Source: Janthinobacterium sp. 344
GTDB taxonomy: Bacteria; Pseudomonadota; Gammaproteobacteria; Burkholderiales; Burkholderiaceae_D
NCBI RefSeq assembly: GCF_900112025.1
Contig: NZ_FOKL01000003.1
Coordinates: 372,001 to 436,000, forward strand
Direction of reading: 5' to 3'
Length of the DNA: 64,000 bases
Part shown: positions 44,569 through 53,513 of the stretch, one piece after another
Numbering within the stretch: the stretch's first letter is position 1
Layout of the letters: each line of letters begins with the position of its first letter
Position numbers and translations under genes: made by a program
The notes under the pieces: generated by a model
Databases searched by the model: none
What the model was told of the DNA's origin: nothing
Seen by the model: only the letters and a program-made list of their open reading frames with translations

Positions 44569-47259
44569 CTACAGCTTGTCCATCTTTTGCCGCACGGCCG
44601 GCGCCATCGACGCCGTCGGCGCCAGCTCCAGATACGTCTTGTACGCCGCCTTCGCCTTCGCCGCATCGCCGGCCCTGGCATACGCATCGCCCAGGTTCAG
44701 GTAGGCGATGGCGCGCGACGGGTCCATCTTGACCGTGTTTTCAAACCAGCGCGCCGCTTCGCGGTATTTTTCCTGCTTGTAGAAGACAAAGCCCAGGTTG
44801 TTGGCCGCCAGCGCGAAGTCGGGACGCAATTTCAGCGCTTCCGTAAATTGCGCCTCCGCCGCCGCATACTGTTTCTCCTTGTACAACTGCAAGCCCCGGT
44901 CGTTGGCCCGCTGCGCCAGCTGGCGCGCCGAGGTCGGCACGGCGCCCGGCGTGACGATCTTCTGTTCGCCGCCCTGCAAATCCTTCACCGTCACGCTGGC
45001 CGCCGCCGGCTTGGCGTCGAGCTTGCTGTTCAGGGCGATGGCTTCCGTCGACAATTGCGTCGTCGTCGGGCTGAGGAATTCCGTCTCGCCCGGCAGCTCG
45101 AAGACGAAGTCGCCCCCTTCCGAACCGGGCAGGCTGCCAAAGGCGGGCGTCTGGTTCGACACGCTGGAGACGGCGGGCGCCACGTAGGCCGCCAGTTCCG
45201 TGGCCGTGATGAGGCCGTCGCCGTTCAGGTCAGCCTTGCCGGCCAGGCCCTGCAGCAGGGTCCAGGTAAACACGGAATGGCCGTTCGGGCCGCCATCGGC
45301 CACCAGCTGGTCGCCGCCGCCGGCCGTCAGCATTTGCCGGCCGATGCGCTTGGCGTTGTCGCGCAGGAAGTTGGTGGAACCGGCGCCGCGCGTCAGGCCC
45401 AGTCCGCTGTAGCAGGCATCCATGACGAAGAAGGCATGCTTGGCCGTCAGGCTTTCCGCGATATTCTGGATTTCCGTCATCGGAATCGCATCCGTGGCAA
45501 ACTGCGCCGGGTCGGAATCGGCAGGCACGATATAGCCCAGGTCGCGCCCCGAACTCAGCTTGCGCGTGGCGCCGTGGCCGGCGAAGAAGACGAAGATGCG
45601 GTCATTCTTTTGCACGCCGCCATGGGCCAGCTTGTCGTGGAAGGCGGCCAGGATGTTGTTACGCGTCGCTTCGCCGTTTTTCAGGGTCACGACGCGCTCG
45701 GGCGCAAAGGCGAATTTCTCGATCAGGGTTTCGCGGATGCCTTGCGCGTCGCGCACCGCGTATTGCAGCTTCGGCCACTTGGCATAATCGTCGATGCCGA
45801 TCACCACGGCCCAGGAATTGGCATAGCCCGTGGAAACGGGCACTTTGTCCGGCGCGGGCGCCGCGCTCTTCGCCACCTGGAAACTGGTGCCATCCCAGCC
45901 CGCGAATTGATAGCCTTCGGCGATCAGCTTGTCGAGCACGGCCGGCAAGGCTTTCACCGTGCGCTCATGGATGTCGTGGAACAGCACGATGCCGCGCCCC
46001 GCCTTGTCGACGGAGGCCAGCACGCGGTTGGTGATCGAGCTGGGCACGGGGTCGGCCCAGTCCAGCGAATCGATATTCCACATCACGGATTTCAAATGCG
46101 CATCGGCCAGCGCGGCCATGCCTTCGCTGTTGCGCGCGCCATACGGAAAGCGGAACAGCGCGGCCCGCTCGGGGCTGATGGCCTTCAATAAAGTGTCGGT
46201 GCCGAGGATTTCGCCCTTCAGCTTGTCGCCCGTCTGCTTGGATAACTGTGCGTGGCTGAAACTGTGGTTGCCCACGGCATAGCCTTCCTGCATCAGCTTG
46301 CGGCTCACTTCCGCGCCCGCGCCCAGCTTGGCGTGGCCTTGCGCATCGAGCGAACCGAGGTTGCGGCCCACGTTGAAGAACACGGCCGGCACGCCATACT
46401 GTTTCAGGATGGCGCTGATTTCTTCCGTGTAGCGGCGGTGCGGGCCGTCGTCGAAGGTCAGCACGATGGTTTTCTTCGGCAAACCGAGGCCGAAGATTTC
46501 CGCTTCCTCTTTTTTGGGCGCCGGCTTGGCTTCCGGCACCGTGCCAGCCGGGGGTACGGCATACGGCACGACGATGCCGTTTTCCTTGAGGATCTGCTCG
46601 CGGCTGTAGAGTTTTTTCAGCTGCGCCACGTAATCGTCCCACCGTTCACGCTTGAGTTCGATGGCGCGCTGGCCCAGGTTGCCGAAGATTTGCCGGATTT
46701 CCTTCTCGTAATTGCGCTCGATCTCGCCCAGTGCATCGAGGTCTTCGGAAATGCGCTTGTGCAGCTTGATCGCCGGCAAGGAGCTATCCTTGGCCACGTC
46801 GGCCAGCATGCTTTGCAGCAGTTCGCGGAAAGCCAGGCGGTCGGCGTCGTACAGGCCGGGATCGGATTCGATGTAGGTGAGCAGGCTGTCGAGCGCCTCG
46901 AAGCGGCCCGGATTGGTGGGCGCCATCAGCTGGTCCAGCGCAAGATCGAGCTTGGCGATGCGTTCCTGGTTTTCATGGAACAGCGCCTGCCCCACTTTAC
47001 GGGCCTCGTCGCGCGCCCCTTCCGGCAAGCTTTGCTCGTCGGCCAGCAGCACGATGATCTTGCGGAAATTGGCCAGCAAGTCGCGGAACTGGCTGGCCAC
47101 GGCGGCAGTATCGGCGGCCTGCGGCGTGGCGGCCGGGCTGCCCGATGCTGGCGTGCCAGGCGTGGCGGTGGCGGCGGGACGGGTAAACGTATAAATGCCG
47201 GCCCCAGCGGCGAGTGCCACGACGACGGTGGCGGCGATCTTGATCGGCTTGGAAGTCAC
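44569..47259 (-). CDS. Membrane-anchored polysaccharide deacetylase-caspase-TPR fusion
   Basis: An 896-residue multidomain protein. An N-terminal anchor helix (7-24) and a helical stalk (about 50-225) precede a NodB-type deacetylase domain with TFDDGP (268-273), HSFSH (332-336), RFPYG (370-374) and HDIH (428-431). A caspase-like protease domain follows, with His562 in AGHG and Cys616 in DACYSG; both catalytic residues are intact. Then come an EF-hand-like loop DLNGDGLITATE (677-688) and C-terminal TPRs (about 782-880). The start GTG 47259 was chosen because it puts the anchor at the N-terminus; no better ATG exists. The domains should face the periplasm. A role in envelope surveillance or conflict is an inference. 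Confidence 0.83.
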   Translation of the reverse strand: MTSKPIKIAATVVVALAAGAGIYTFTRPAATATPGTPASGSPAATPQAADTAAVASQFRDLLANFRKIIVLLADEQSLPEGARDEARKVGQALFHENQERIAKLDLALDQLMAPTNPGRFEALDSLLTYIESDPGLYDADRLAFRELLQSMLADVAKDSSLPAIKLHKRISEDLDALGEIERNYEKEIRQIFGNLGQRAIELKRERWDDYVAQLKKLYSREQILKENGIVVPYAVPPAGTVPEAKPAPKKEEAEIFGLGLPKKTIVLTFDDGPHRRYTEEISAILKQYGVPAVFFNVGRNLGSLDAQGHAKLGAGAEVSRKLMQEGYAVGNHSFSHAQLSKQTGDKLKGEILGTDTLLKAISPERAALFRFPYGARNSEGMAALADAHLKSVMWNIDSLDWADPVPSSITNRVLASVDKAGRGIVLFHDIHERTVKALPAVLDKLIAEGYQFAGWDGTSFQVAKSAAPAPDKVPVSTGYANSWAVVIGIDDYAKWPKLQYAVRDAQGIRETLIEKFAFAPERVVTLKNGEATRNNILAAFHDKLAHGGVQKNDRIFVFFAGHGATRKLSSGRDLGYIVPADSDPAQFATDAIPMTEIQNIAESLTAKHAFFVMDACYSGLGLTRGAGSTNFLRDNAKRIGRQMLTAGGGDQLVADGGPNGHSVFTWTLLQGLAGKADLNGDGLITATELAAYVAPAVSSVSNQTPAFGSLPGSEGGDFVFELPGETEFLSPTTTQLSTEAIALNSKLDAKPAAASVTVKDLQGGEQKIVTPGAVPTSARQLAQRANDRGLQLYKEKQYAAAEAQFTEALKLRPDFALAANNLGFVFYKQEKYREAARWFENTVKMDPSRAIAYLNLGDAYARAGDAAKAKAAYKTYLELAPTASMAPAVRQKMDKL

Positions 47260-47420
47260 AGGCTTGTCATTCCCTTCACATACTATGCATACAATTCGGA
47301 TGGCGCGGATGCGCACGATGCATAATTGTAGAGCACGCTTGGCAAAATGCTCATCCCGCACGCTGAATTTGAGCAATAATACGGCCGCACACTCACAATG
47401 ACGTGACAACGGGAACGACG

Positions 47421-47543
47421 ATGCACAAGAAACTCTGCGCCGCTGCGCTGATGCTGGGAATGGCACTGATGCTGCTGCAATTGCGCGCGCATGCGGGCGA
47501 TGGCGTACTGAAGCTGGTAGGACGCGTGTGCCTGCCGCATTAA
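47421..47543 (+). CDS. Possible small exported peptide, 40 aa
   Basis: A 40-codon frame with ATG at 47421, a weak ribosome site GGGAACG, a signal-like N-terminus (MHKKLCAAALMLGMALMLLQ) ending RAHAG, and an 11- to 16-residue tail GDGVLKLVGRVCLPH. It lies in the gap between the caspase gene and the sulfonate-binding gene, divergent to the former. I found no family for it. It could be a real secreted micro-protein or a chance frame. Confidence 0.35.
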   Translation: MHKKLCAAALMLGMALMLLQLRAHAGDGVLKLVGRVCLPH

Positions 47544-47565
47544 TCCACGCGCCCCTGTTCCCGCA

Positions 47566-48624
47566 TCACACCTTGGCCGGCTCCCAGTAATTGGCCAGGC
47601 CCAGCTTTTTCAAGCCGGCCGCCACGAAGCGCGGTTCCAGCAATTCTTCCGCCGTCAATGGCTGGCGGATCAGCTTTTGTTCCTGCGCAAACGCCAGCAC
47701 CCGGCGGTAATGGCGGTACACGGCGTCGTCGTACAGGGGCGACCAGCGCTCCTTCCACTGCAGGCCCGGATCGTCGTAGCTGCGCCGCACGACGCTGTCG
47801 GGCGTGCCATTGCGCGTGCCATCCTTGATCACGGCTTCGCGGTTGCCATCGAGCGCGGCCCAATGCTGGGCCCGCAGCCAGGCCGTGGCCACCAGTTCGG
47901 CGATATCGGGATGGGCTTGCGTAAAGTCGCGCCGCGCCCACAGCTCCGCGCGCATTTTTCTCTCTGGCAAGCCCTTGCTGGACCAGATGATGCGGCCGAT
48001 GCCCTTGTCTTCCAGCGGATAGCCGTTGATCATGAACAAGGCATCGACGGCGCCCGTGGCCAGCGCGGCCGTGCCCGGCTTGAGATCCATGTTAATCAGG
48101 CGAAAATCCGTGGGCGACATGCGCTGGTCGGCGATCAGCTGGCGCAAGCCCAGTTCCCACGGCCGCCCCCGGTGCACGCTGATGCGCTTGCCCTTCAGTT
48201 CAGCCAGCGAAGTGGCGCGCGAACTGGTGGGCACCAGCAGGAACTGGTCCGTGCCCCGCCCCGCCGGCACGATCACCTGCGTGCGCACGCCGCCCGCGTT
48301 GAGGATCACGGACGGCAAGTCGCCATACGCGGCCATGTCGATGCGCCCGCTGGCGAACGCCTCGTTCATGGTCGCGCCCGTGTCGCCCGTGACGGGCAGC
48401 CATTCCAGCCGCACTCCCCGCTGCCTGAGTTCGCGGGCCAGCCAGCCTTCCTGCTGCACCCGGTAAGCGATGCCGCCCAGCTCCGCCCTGCCGTTTTCCG
48501 CAAAGCCCGTCGAGGCGATGCGCAGGGCCGCTGGCGGCGCCCCCGCTGTTTTCGCCGCCACCGCGGCCGCCTGTCCCGCCAGGGGCAGCAAGGCCAGCCC
48601 GCCCATCACCGTGCGTCGCCGCAT
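47566..48624 (-). CDS. Sulfonate-type ABC substrate-binding protein
   Basis: A 352-residue periplasmic binding protein of the SsuA/NMT1 kind. A signal region MRRRTVMGGLALLPLAGQAAA (with possible Tat character) precedes the mature part, where LRIASTGFAENGRAELGGIAYRVQQEGWLARELRQRGVRLEWLPVTGDTGATMNEAFASGRIDMAAYGDLP is the typical first lobe. It is closely similar to the other binding protein of the cluster (53510-54583), especially around LKGKRISVHRGRPWE and KIIWSSKG. The start at 48624 has ribosome site GAGGAG with 6-nt spacing; the frame could begin ten codons earlier. It is the last gene of the long operon. Confidence 0.88.
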   Translation of the reverse strand: MRRRTVMGGLALLPLAGQAAAVAAKTAGAPPAALRIASTGFAENGRAELGGIAYRVQQEGWLARELRQRGVRLEWLPVTGDTGATMNEAFASGRIDMAAYGDLPSVILNAGGVRTQVIVPAGRGTDQFLLVPTSSRATSLAELKGKRISVHRGRPWELGLRQLIADQRMSPTDFRLINMDLKPGTAALATGAVDALFMINGYPLEDKGIGRIIWSSKGLPERKMRAELWARRDFTQAHPDIAELVATAWLRAQHWAALDGNREAVIKDGTRNGTPDSVVRRSYDDPGLQWKERWSPLYDDAVYRHYRRVLAFAQEQKLIRQPLTAEELLEPRFVAAGLKKLGLANYWEPAKV

Positions 48625-48672
48625 CGCATTCTCCTCATCATCGAACATGGCCACCGTTGACGTGCTTCCCGC

Positions 48673-49728
48673 TCAGGCCGCGCGGCGCGTCTGCGCCAGC
48701 GCCGCGTCGAAAGGACGGGGATCGATCCACGCGCGCACGTCGACCTTGTTGGGCAGGAAGTTCCAGCGGAACAAAAAGTCGCTGAAATCCTGCAAGCCGG
48801 CGACCGACGTTTCCGCCAGGTCCGTGTCCAGGCGCAGATGCGCATCCTTGCCATAGGCCACCTGCACCCAGTGCTCGCTGGCATTCGATTCGCGCGCGAG
48901 GAAACGCCGCGTCTCGTCCGCATGGCCGCGCGCCCACGCTTCGGCCCGCAGCACCTGCTCGACCAGGGTCACGGCCGAGCTGAAATGATGCTCCAGCAAG
49001 TGCGCATCGACGCTCAGGGTGCGCGGCGTGCCATTGTTGGCGCGGATCAAGGGTTCCGGATGGCTGCCCGTGTCGATCACCGTATGCAGGCCGAATTGCT
49101 GCGCCAGCTGGGCGGCCGAGGCGCCTTTCAGGAAGATGGCATCGACCTCGCCCCGCAGGAGGCCCAGCAGCTCCGGGCTTTGCCCGCCGCGCCGCGCGCC
49201 GCTGAACAGATTCGTTGCCGCGCCCGGCTCCGGCGGCGCCTCGCTCTGGCCTGCCTGGATCACATAATCGACCAGTTCCACGTCGGCAACGCTCAAGCCT
49301 TCCAGGCTCAGGGCGTTTTCCAGCCCCCGCAAGGCTTGCGCACGCGCAAAGTCGATCTGCGCCCTGGCCCACAGGGGCAAGCCGAAACGCCGTCCCTTCA
49401 AGTCGCGCACCGTCTCGACGCCGCTGCCGGGCAGGGTCAATATCAGCTGCGTCTCGTCCGACCACGACAAGCCGATGACGCGCGTGTCGCGCCCTGCCGC
49501 CCTGGCCCACAGGGCGGGAATATTGCCGCCGTGGCGCACGGAATTCTGCAGGGTATGGTCGAAATGCGATTCGCGCACGGCTTCCTGGTCCGATTCGCGC
49601 AGCGAGCGCAAGCTGGTGCCATCGGCGCGCAAGGCCTGTTCCAGCCAGCCCTGCTGCAGGGCAATCCCCAAGCCCGTCGGCACGGGGCAGCGCGTGTACC
49701 ACAGGGTGTCAAGTGTGTCATTGCTCAT
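48673..49728 (-). CDS. DszB-like desulfinase/binding-protein homolog
   Basis: A 351-residue protein without a signal peptide, homologous to 2'-hydroxybiphenyl-2-sulfinate desulfinase DszB and to SsuA-type binding proteins. The catalytic residues of DszB appear conserved: Cys14 in YTRCPVPTG (DszB Cys27), His55 in SHFDH (His60) and Arg65 in SVRHGGN (Arg70), with the same 10-residue His-to-Arg spacing. This supports an intracellular enzyme that frees sulfite from a sulfinate rather than a transport component. The start at 49728 has the ribosome site AGGAG. It lies between the binding protein and ATPase genes in the operon. The substrate is unknown. Confidence 0.82.
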   Translation of the reverse strand: MSNDTLDTLWYTRCPVPTGLGIALQQGWLEQALRADGTSLRSLRESDQEAVRESHFDHTLQNSVRHGGNIPALWARAAGRDTRVIGLSWSDETQLILTLPGSGVETVRDLKGRRFGLPLWARAQIDFARAQALRGLENALSLEGLSVADVELVDYVIQAGQSEAPPEPGAATNLFSGARRGGQSPELLGLLRGEVDAIFLKGASAAQLAQQFGLHTVIDTGSHPEPLIRANNGTPRTLSVDAHLLEHHFSSAVTLVEQVLRAEAWARGHADETRRFLARESNASEHWVQVAYGKDAHLRLDTDLAETSVAGLQDFSDFLFRWNFLPNKVDVRAWIDPRPFDAALAQTRRAA

Positions 49729-49767
49729 CTGGTATCTCCTGGTGGGTGGATCGGTCAACTATGTCGT

Positions 49768-50649
49768 TTACAGCGCCATCCTGCGCGCCCATTCATTGCC
49801 ATCCCACAAGCTGCTGGGATGCACATCGTGCGCCGCCGGCGCATGCGACTCGTCGAGGTCGCTGAAATCCGCATGCAGCCCGTCGCGGATGGCGACAAAG
49901 CCCGGAGATCCCCGCTGGCGCGGATGGGCCAGCGGCACCTCCTGCACCCGGCGCACCTTGCCGGGCCGCGCATCGAGCACGACGATGCGGTCGGCCAGGT
50001 AGACGGCTTCATCGATGTCATGCGTGACCATCACCATGGTGATGCCCTCGTCCTGCCACAGGCGGCGCAGCTCCTGCTGCAGGCGCAAGCGGGTCAGCGC
50101 GTCGAGCGCGCCCAGCGGTTCATCCAGCAGCAGCACGTCGGGCCGCCCGACGAGGGCGCGCGCGATGGCGGCCCGCTGCGACATGCCGCCCGATAACTGA
50201 TGCGGATACGCATCCGCATAGCCGTCGAGGCCCACGCGCGTGATTTCCGCCGCCACGCGCGACTCGCGCTCGGCCAGCGGCACCTTGGTATTGCTGAACG
50301 CCACGGCCACGTTCTGCTGTACCGTCAGCCAAGGAAACAAACGGTGGTCCTGGAACACGAGGCCCCGGCGCAAGTCCGTGCCGCGAATCGGCACACCGTC
50401 GTGCAGCAGCAAGCCCGTGTAGTCCGTATCGAGACCCGCCAGCAGGCGCAGCAAGGTGGATTTGCCGCAGCCGGAGGCGCCCACGATGGCGACGAATTCG
50501 CCGGGCGCGATCGTCAGGGAAATATCGTCGAGCACGGGCAGCGGCGCGCCTTTCAGCGCAAACGACTTGCTCACGTGCTGCACCTGCAAGCCGCCGCTCA
50601 GGTGCTGCCGCTGCGGCAGCAAGGTCGATGGGGAAACAACATCATTCAT
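49768..50649 (-). CDS. ssuB: Sulfonate-type ABC transporter ATPase (SsuB-like)
   Basis: A 293-residue ABC ATPase. Walker A is GASGCGKST, the signature is LSGGMSQRAAIARAL, Walker B is VLLLDEP, and the switch His is in MVTHDIDEA. The sequence VFQDHRLFPWLTVQQNVA is typical of nitrate/sulfonate/taurine importers. A 30-residue N-terminal and a 40-residue C-terminal extension go beyond the minimal domain. Only one ATPase is present for two permeases, so it probably serves both as a heterodimeric channel. It overlaps the MFS gene by 4 bp (50646-50649). Confidence 0.9.
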   Translation of the reverse strand: MNDVVSPSTLLPQRQHLSGGLQVQHVSKSFALKGAPLPVLDDISLTIAPGEFVAIVGASGCGKSTLLRLLAGLDTDYTGLLLHDGVPIRGTDLRRGLVFQDHRLFPWLTVQQNVAVAFSNTKVPLAERESRVAAEITRVGLDGYADAYPHQLSGGMSQRAAIARALVGRPDVLLLDEPLGALDALTRLRLQQELRRLWQDEGITMVMVTHDIDEAVYLADRIVVLDARPGKVRRVQEVPLAHPRQRGSPGFVAIRDGLHADFSDLDESHAPAAHDVHPSSLWDGNEWARRMAL

Positions 50650-51911
50650 GGCACACTCTCTGCGGTGGGGGCAAGGGAAGGAATGGCGGCGGGCGGCGCC
50701 CGGCGCAGCCAGCGGCTGCCGTGGAAACAGAGCCAGGCGGCCAGCCAGGGAAACAGCCAGATCAGGAATACATTGCGCAAGCCCGTCACGTCGGCCAGGT
50801 GGCCGGCCGCCAGCGCCCCGGCCGTGCCGCCCACCATGCCGAACAGCGTCAAATGGGCGGAAACGCGGGCCTTGTCGACGGGAGCGCGGGCGATATTATC
50901 TGTATTGACGAGGTTATTCACGCCCAGCCCCAGCCCCAGCAGCACGGAGGCGGCCAGGTAGGCGATGCTGGACGGCCACAGGCCCAGGATCAGCAAGGCC
51001 GCCATGATGGCCAGGTGGGCGCCGCCGTACAGTTGCTCCCGGTAGCGGCTGGCCAGCACGCAGCGCCCGAGGAACAGCAGCACCAGCACGCAGCTGAGTC
51101 CCTGCACGGCCATCAGCCAGACGGAGTGGTGCGCAGGCCAATGCAGCACGCGGATGGCCAGCAGGATGGAAAACACGCCCACGCTGGACGCCGTGAAGCT
51201 GGCGAGTATCTCGAACAGATACGTGCTGCGCACGATGGGCAGGCGCAGCAGTTCGCGCAGGCTGGCCGCACCGGGCGGCGCCCCCTGTCCCGCCTGCTTG
51301 CGCGGTGCCGTATTGTCAGGCAACACTTGCCAGCCCAGCACGGCCAGGATGGCAAACATCAGGGCCGAGATCAGGAAGCCCGCCTTCAGGCCCAGCTGCG
51401 CGATCAGGTAATTGCCGCACAAAGGCCCCAGGAACTGCATGCCGAGGATCAAGGTTCCCTTGTACCAGCCCGCCTTGCCCTGCCCCAGTTCCGGCAGGCG
51501 CACGAGAAATACGGTGCTCATGGCCACGATGCGCAGCGAGATGCACAGTCCCACGAGAAACATCATCAGGGCCACCCATTGCCAGCCGGGCAGCCACGGC
51601 AGCACGCAAAAGGCCAGCGCCAGGCTCAGGCTGACAGCCGCATACAGATGCTTCGGGTTGCCGCGCGACAGAATGTAGCCGGCCGGGATGGTGCCCAGCG
51701 CCATGGCCAGGGTTTCCGCGCTGCTGATCGTGGCCAGCTGGAAGTTGCTCACGTGCAGATGCAAGCCCAGCAAGGTGGCCAGCACCTTGTTCATGCCGAT
51801 GGTCACGCCCGACAGCAGGGTCAAGCCGATAAAGCGCAGCAGGAAGGCGCGCAACTCCCCCTCGCGGGCGCTGGCGGCCGCATCTGGCTGGAGTGGCAGG
51901 GATTTATTCAC
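50646..51911 (-). CDS. MFS transporter inside the sulfur operon
   Basis: A 421-residue major facilitator protein with about twelve hydrophobic helices. The first half reads ATLLGLHLHVSNFQLATISSAETLAMALGTIPAGYILSRGNPKHLYAAVSL, the second RVSAHLTLFGMVGGTAGALAAGHLADV. It is unusual for a sulfonate ABC operon, being placed between the ATPase and permease genes and overlapping both (4 bp and 8 bp). It could export the desulfurised carbon skeleton or be a second importer. The family is too general to name the substrate. Co-transcription with its neighbours is strongly implied by the overlaps. Confidence 0.87.
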   Translation of the reverse strand: MNKSLPLQPDAAASAREGELRAFLLRFIGLTLLSGVTIGMNKVLATLLGLHLHVSNFQLATISSAETLAMALGTIPAGYILSRGNPKHLYAAVSLSLALAFCVLPWLPGWQWVALMMFLVGLCISLRIVAMSTVFLVRLPELGQGKAGWYKGTLILGMQFLGPLCGNYLIAQLGLKAGFLISALMFAILAVLGWQVLPDNTAPRKQAGQGAPPGAASLRELLRLPIVRSTYLFEILASFTASSVGVFSILLAIRVLHWPAHHSVWLMAVQGLSCVLVLLFLGRCVLASRYREQLYGGAHLAIMAALLILGLWPSSIAYLAASVLLGLGLGVNNLVNTDNIARAPVDKARVSAHLTLFGMVGGTAGALAAGHLADVTGLRNVFLIWLFPWLAAWLCFHGSRWLRRAPPAAIPSLAPTAESVP

Positions 51912-52668
51912 TGCTGCGCCCCTTCACCAGCAAACGCGCGAGACGCGCAAACGCCACGTTCATGGCCTGCGCCAGCAAGGCGATCACGAGCACGGCCAGC
52001 AGCACGACGTCCATGCGGCCCGACACTTCCCCGTTGAGCAATAAGGAACCCATGCCGGGGCCGGCCGCAAACAGCAGTTCGCCGCCCAGGCACGCCAGCC
52101 AGGCGAACGCCAGCGCATGCGTGACCCCGGTAACGATGGCCGGCATGGCGCCTGGCAACAAAATCTGGCGCAAGGTCTGCCAGGGCGTCAGGGTCAGTAC
52201 CTGCCCCACTTCGCGCAAGCGCCCCTCCACCTGGCGCATGCCCGCATAGGTGTTGAGCACGGTGGGATACAAGGCGGCGATGGCGATCACCAGCAGCTTG
52301 GCGCCGTCGCCATTGCCCACCCACAAGCCCAGCAAGGGAATCAGGCCCAGCAAGGGAACCTGGCGGATGCTGTGGAACAGCGGGCCGATCAGCCGGTCGG
52401 CCAGCGCCGACTGCGCCATCAGCGCGCCCGTGACGATGCCCGCGCTGCCGCCCAGCAGCAAGCCGGCCAGCGTGCGGCCCAGGCTGGCGCGCAGGTGCAC
52501 CCACAGTTCGCCCGTGATCACCAGGTCGCGCAGGCTGTGCGCCAGATCGCCCAGCGAGACGAAGATGTAGGCGGCGGCAGCGCCCTGGCCGGACGCCCAT
52601 TGCCAGGCCCCCAGCAAGGCCAGCGGCAGCAGCGCGCCCTTGATGATTAACACTAAACGCTGCCTCAT
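51904..52668 (-). CDS. Sulfonate-type ABC transporter permease, second copy
   Basis: A 254-residue SsuC-like permease with about six hydrophobic helices and the coupling-loop pattern TPWQTLRQILLPGAMPAIVTGVTHALAFAWLACLGGELL. It overlaps the other permease by 4 bp (52665-52668) and the MFS gene by 8 bp. The two permeases are clearly different in sequence, so the pair probably forms a heterodimeric channel with the single ATPase. It would carry organic sulfur compounds handed over by the two binding proteins of the operon. Confidence 0.88.
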   Translation of the reverse strand: MRQRLVLIIKGALLPLALLGAWQWASGQGAAAAYIFVSLGDLAHSLRDLVITGELWVHLRASLGRTLAGLLLGGSAGIVTGALMAQSALADRLIGPLFHSIRQVPLLGLIPLLGLWVGNGDGAKLLVIAIAALYPTVLNTYAGMRQVEGRLREVGQVLTLTPWQTLRQILLPGAMPAIVTGVTHALAFAWLACLGGELLFAAGPGMGSLLLNGEVSGRMDVVLLAVLVIALLAQAMNVAFARLARLLVKGRSSE

Positions 52669-53513
52669 GCGGCGCCTCCCTTACCATCCCCATGACGCTT
52701 CCAGCGCATCAATCGCGCTTCCAGGGCGTGGCACGCCCGGTCCAGGCCGAAGCCGATCACGCCCGTCAGCACCACGCCCACCATCACCACGTCGAGGCGG
52801 AACATTTGCCGGCCCATTTCCATCATCTGGCCCAGGCCGCTGTCGGCGGCCAGCAATTCCGCCCCCACCAGCACCATCCACGAGCGCGACAGGGCGATGC
52901 GCATGCCCGTCAGCGCGGCCGGCACGATGGCGGGCAGGACGATCAGGCGGATGCGCTGCCAGCGCGAAAAGCAATACACTTGCGCCACCTCAAAATAACG
53001 CTGCGACAGGTTGCGGATGGCATCATGCACGGCCAGCGCGACGATGAAGAAGCTGGCCTTGGCCACGATAAACACTTTAAAGCTCTCGCCTATGCCGAAC
53101 AGCAAGATGAACAAAGGGATCAGGGCCACGGTCGGCAGCTGGCGCAGGACATTGAACGTGGGATCGACATAGCTGCGCAAGCCCGGCGACAGGCCCAGCA
53201 CGACGCCGAACGCCAGGCCCGCGCTGGCGCCCAGCCCAAAACCGGCCAGCAGGCGGAACAGGCTGATGCCCAGGTGCTGGCCCAGTTCGCCGCTCTCGGC
53301 CAGGTCGCGGGCCGTCAGCAGCACTTGCCACGGCGACATCAAGATGTGCGCGGGCATCCATTCGAAAGTGGTGGCGGCCGTCCACAGCAGCAGCAAGGCC
53401 AGCGGCGAGGCCCACACGGACCAGGGCGAGCGCACGAAGCGCCGCAGCCACGGACTGTGCGCGGTGCGCGCCGGCGCGGAAGAGCGCGGCAAGGCGATGG
53501 TGAGGGTAGTCAT
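52665..53513 (-). CDS. Sulfonate-type ABC transporter permease, first copy
   Basis: A 282-residue SsuC-like permease with six hydrophobic helices. The coupling loop is YCFSRWQRIRLIVLPAIVPAALTGMRIALSRSWMVLVGAELLAADSGLGQMM, the standard SsuC pattern. The ATG at 53513 overlaps the stop of the preceding binding protein (ATGA). The much longer in-frame frame to 53876 is a shadow of that gene. With the neighbouring permease (ATGA-type overlap) and the ATPase it makes one importer. Substrate class by family: alkanesulfonates, taurine or sulfones. Confidence 0.9.
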   Translation of the reverse strand: MTTLTIALPRSSAPARTAHSPWLRRFVRSPWSVWASPLALLLLWTAATTFEWMPAHILMSPWQVLLTARDLAESGELGQHLGISLFRLLAGFGLGASAGLAFGVVLGLSPGLRSYVDPTFNVLRQLPTVALIPLFILLFGIGESFKVFIVAKASFFIVALAVHDAIRNLSQRYFEVAQVYCFSRWQRIRLIVLPAIVPAALTGMRIALSRSWMVLVGAELLAADSGLGQMMEMGRQMFRLDVVMVGVVLTGVIGFGLDRACHALEARLMRWKRHGDGKGGAA

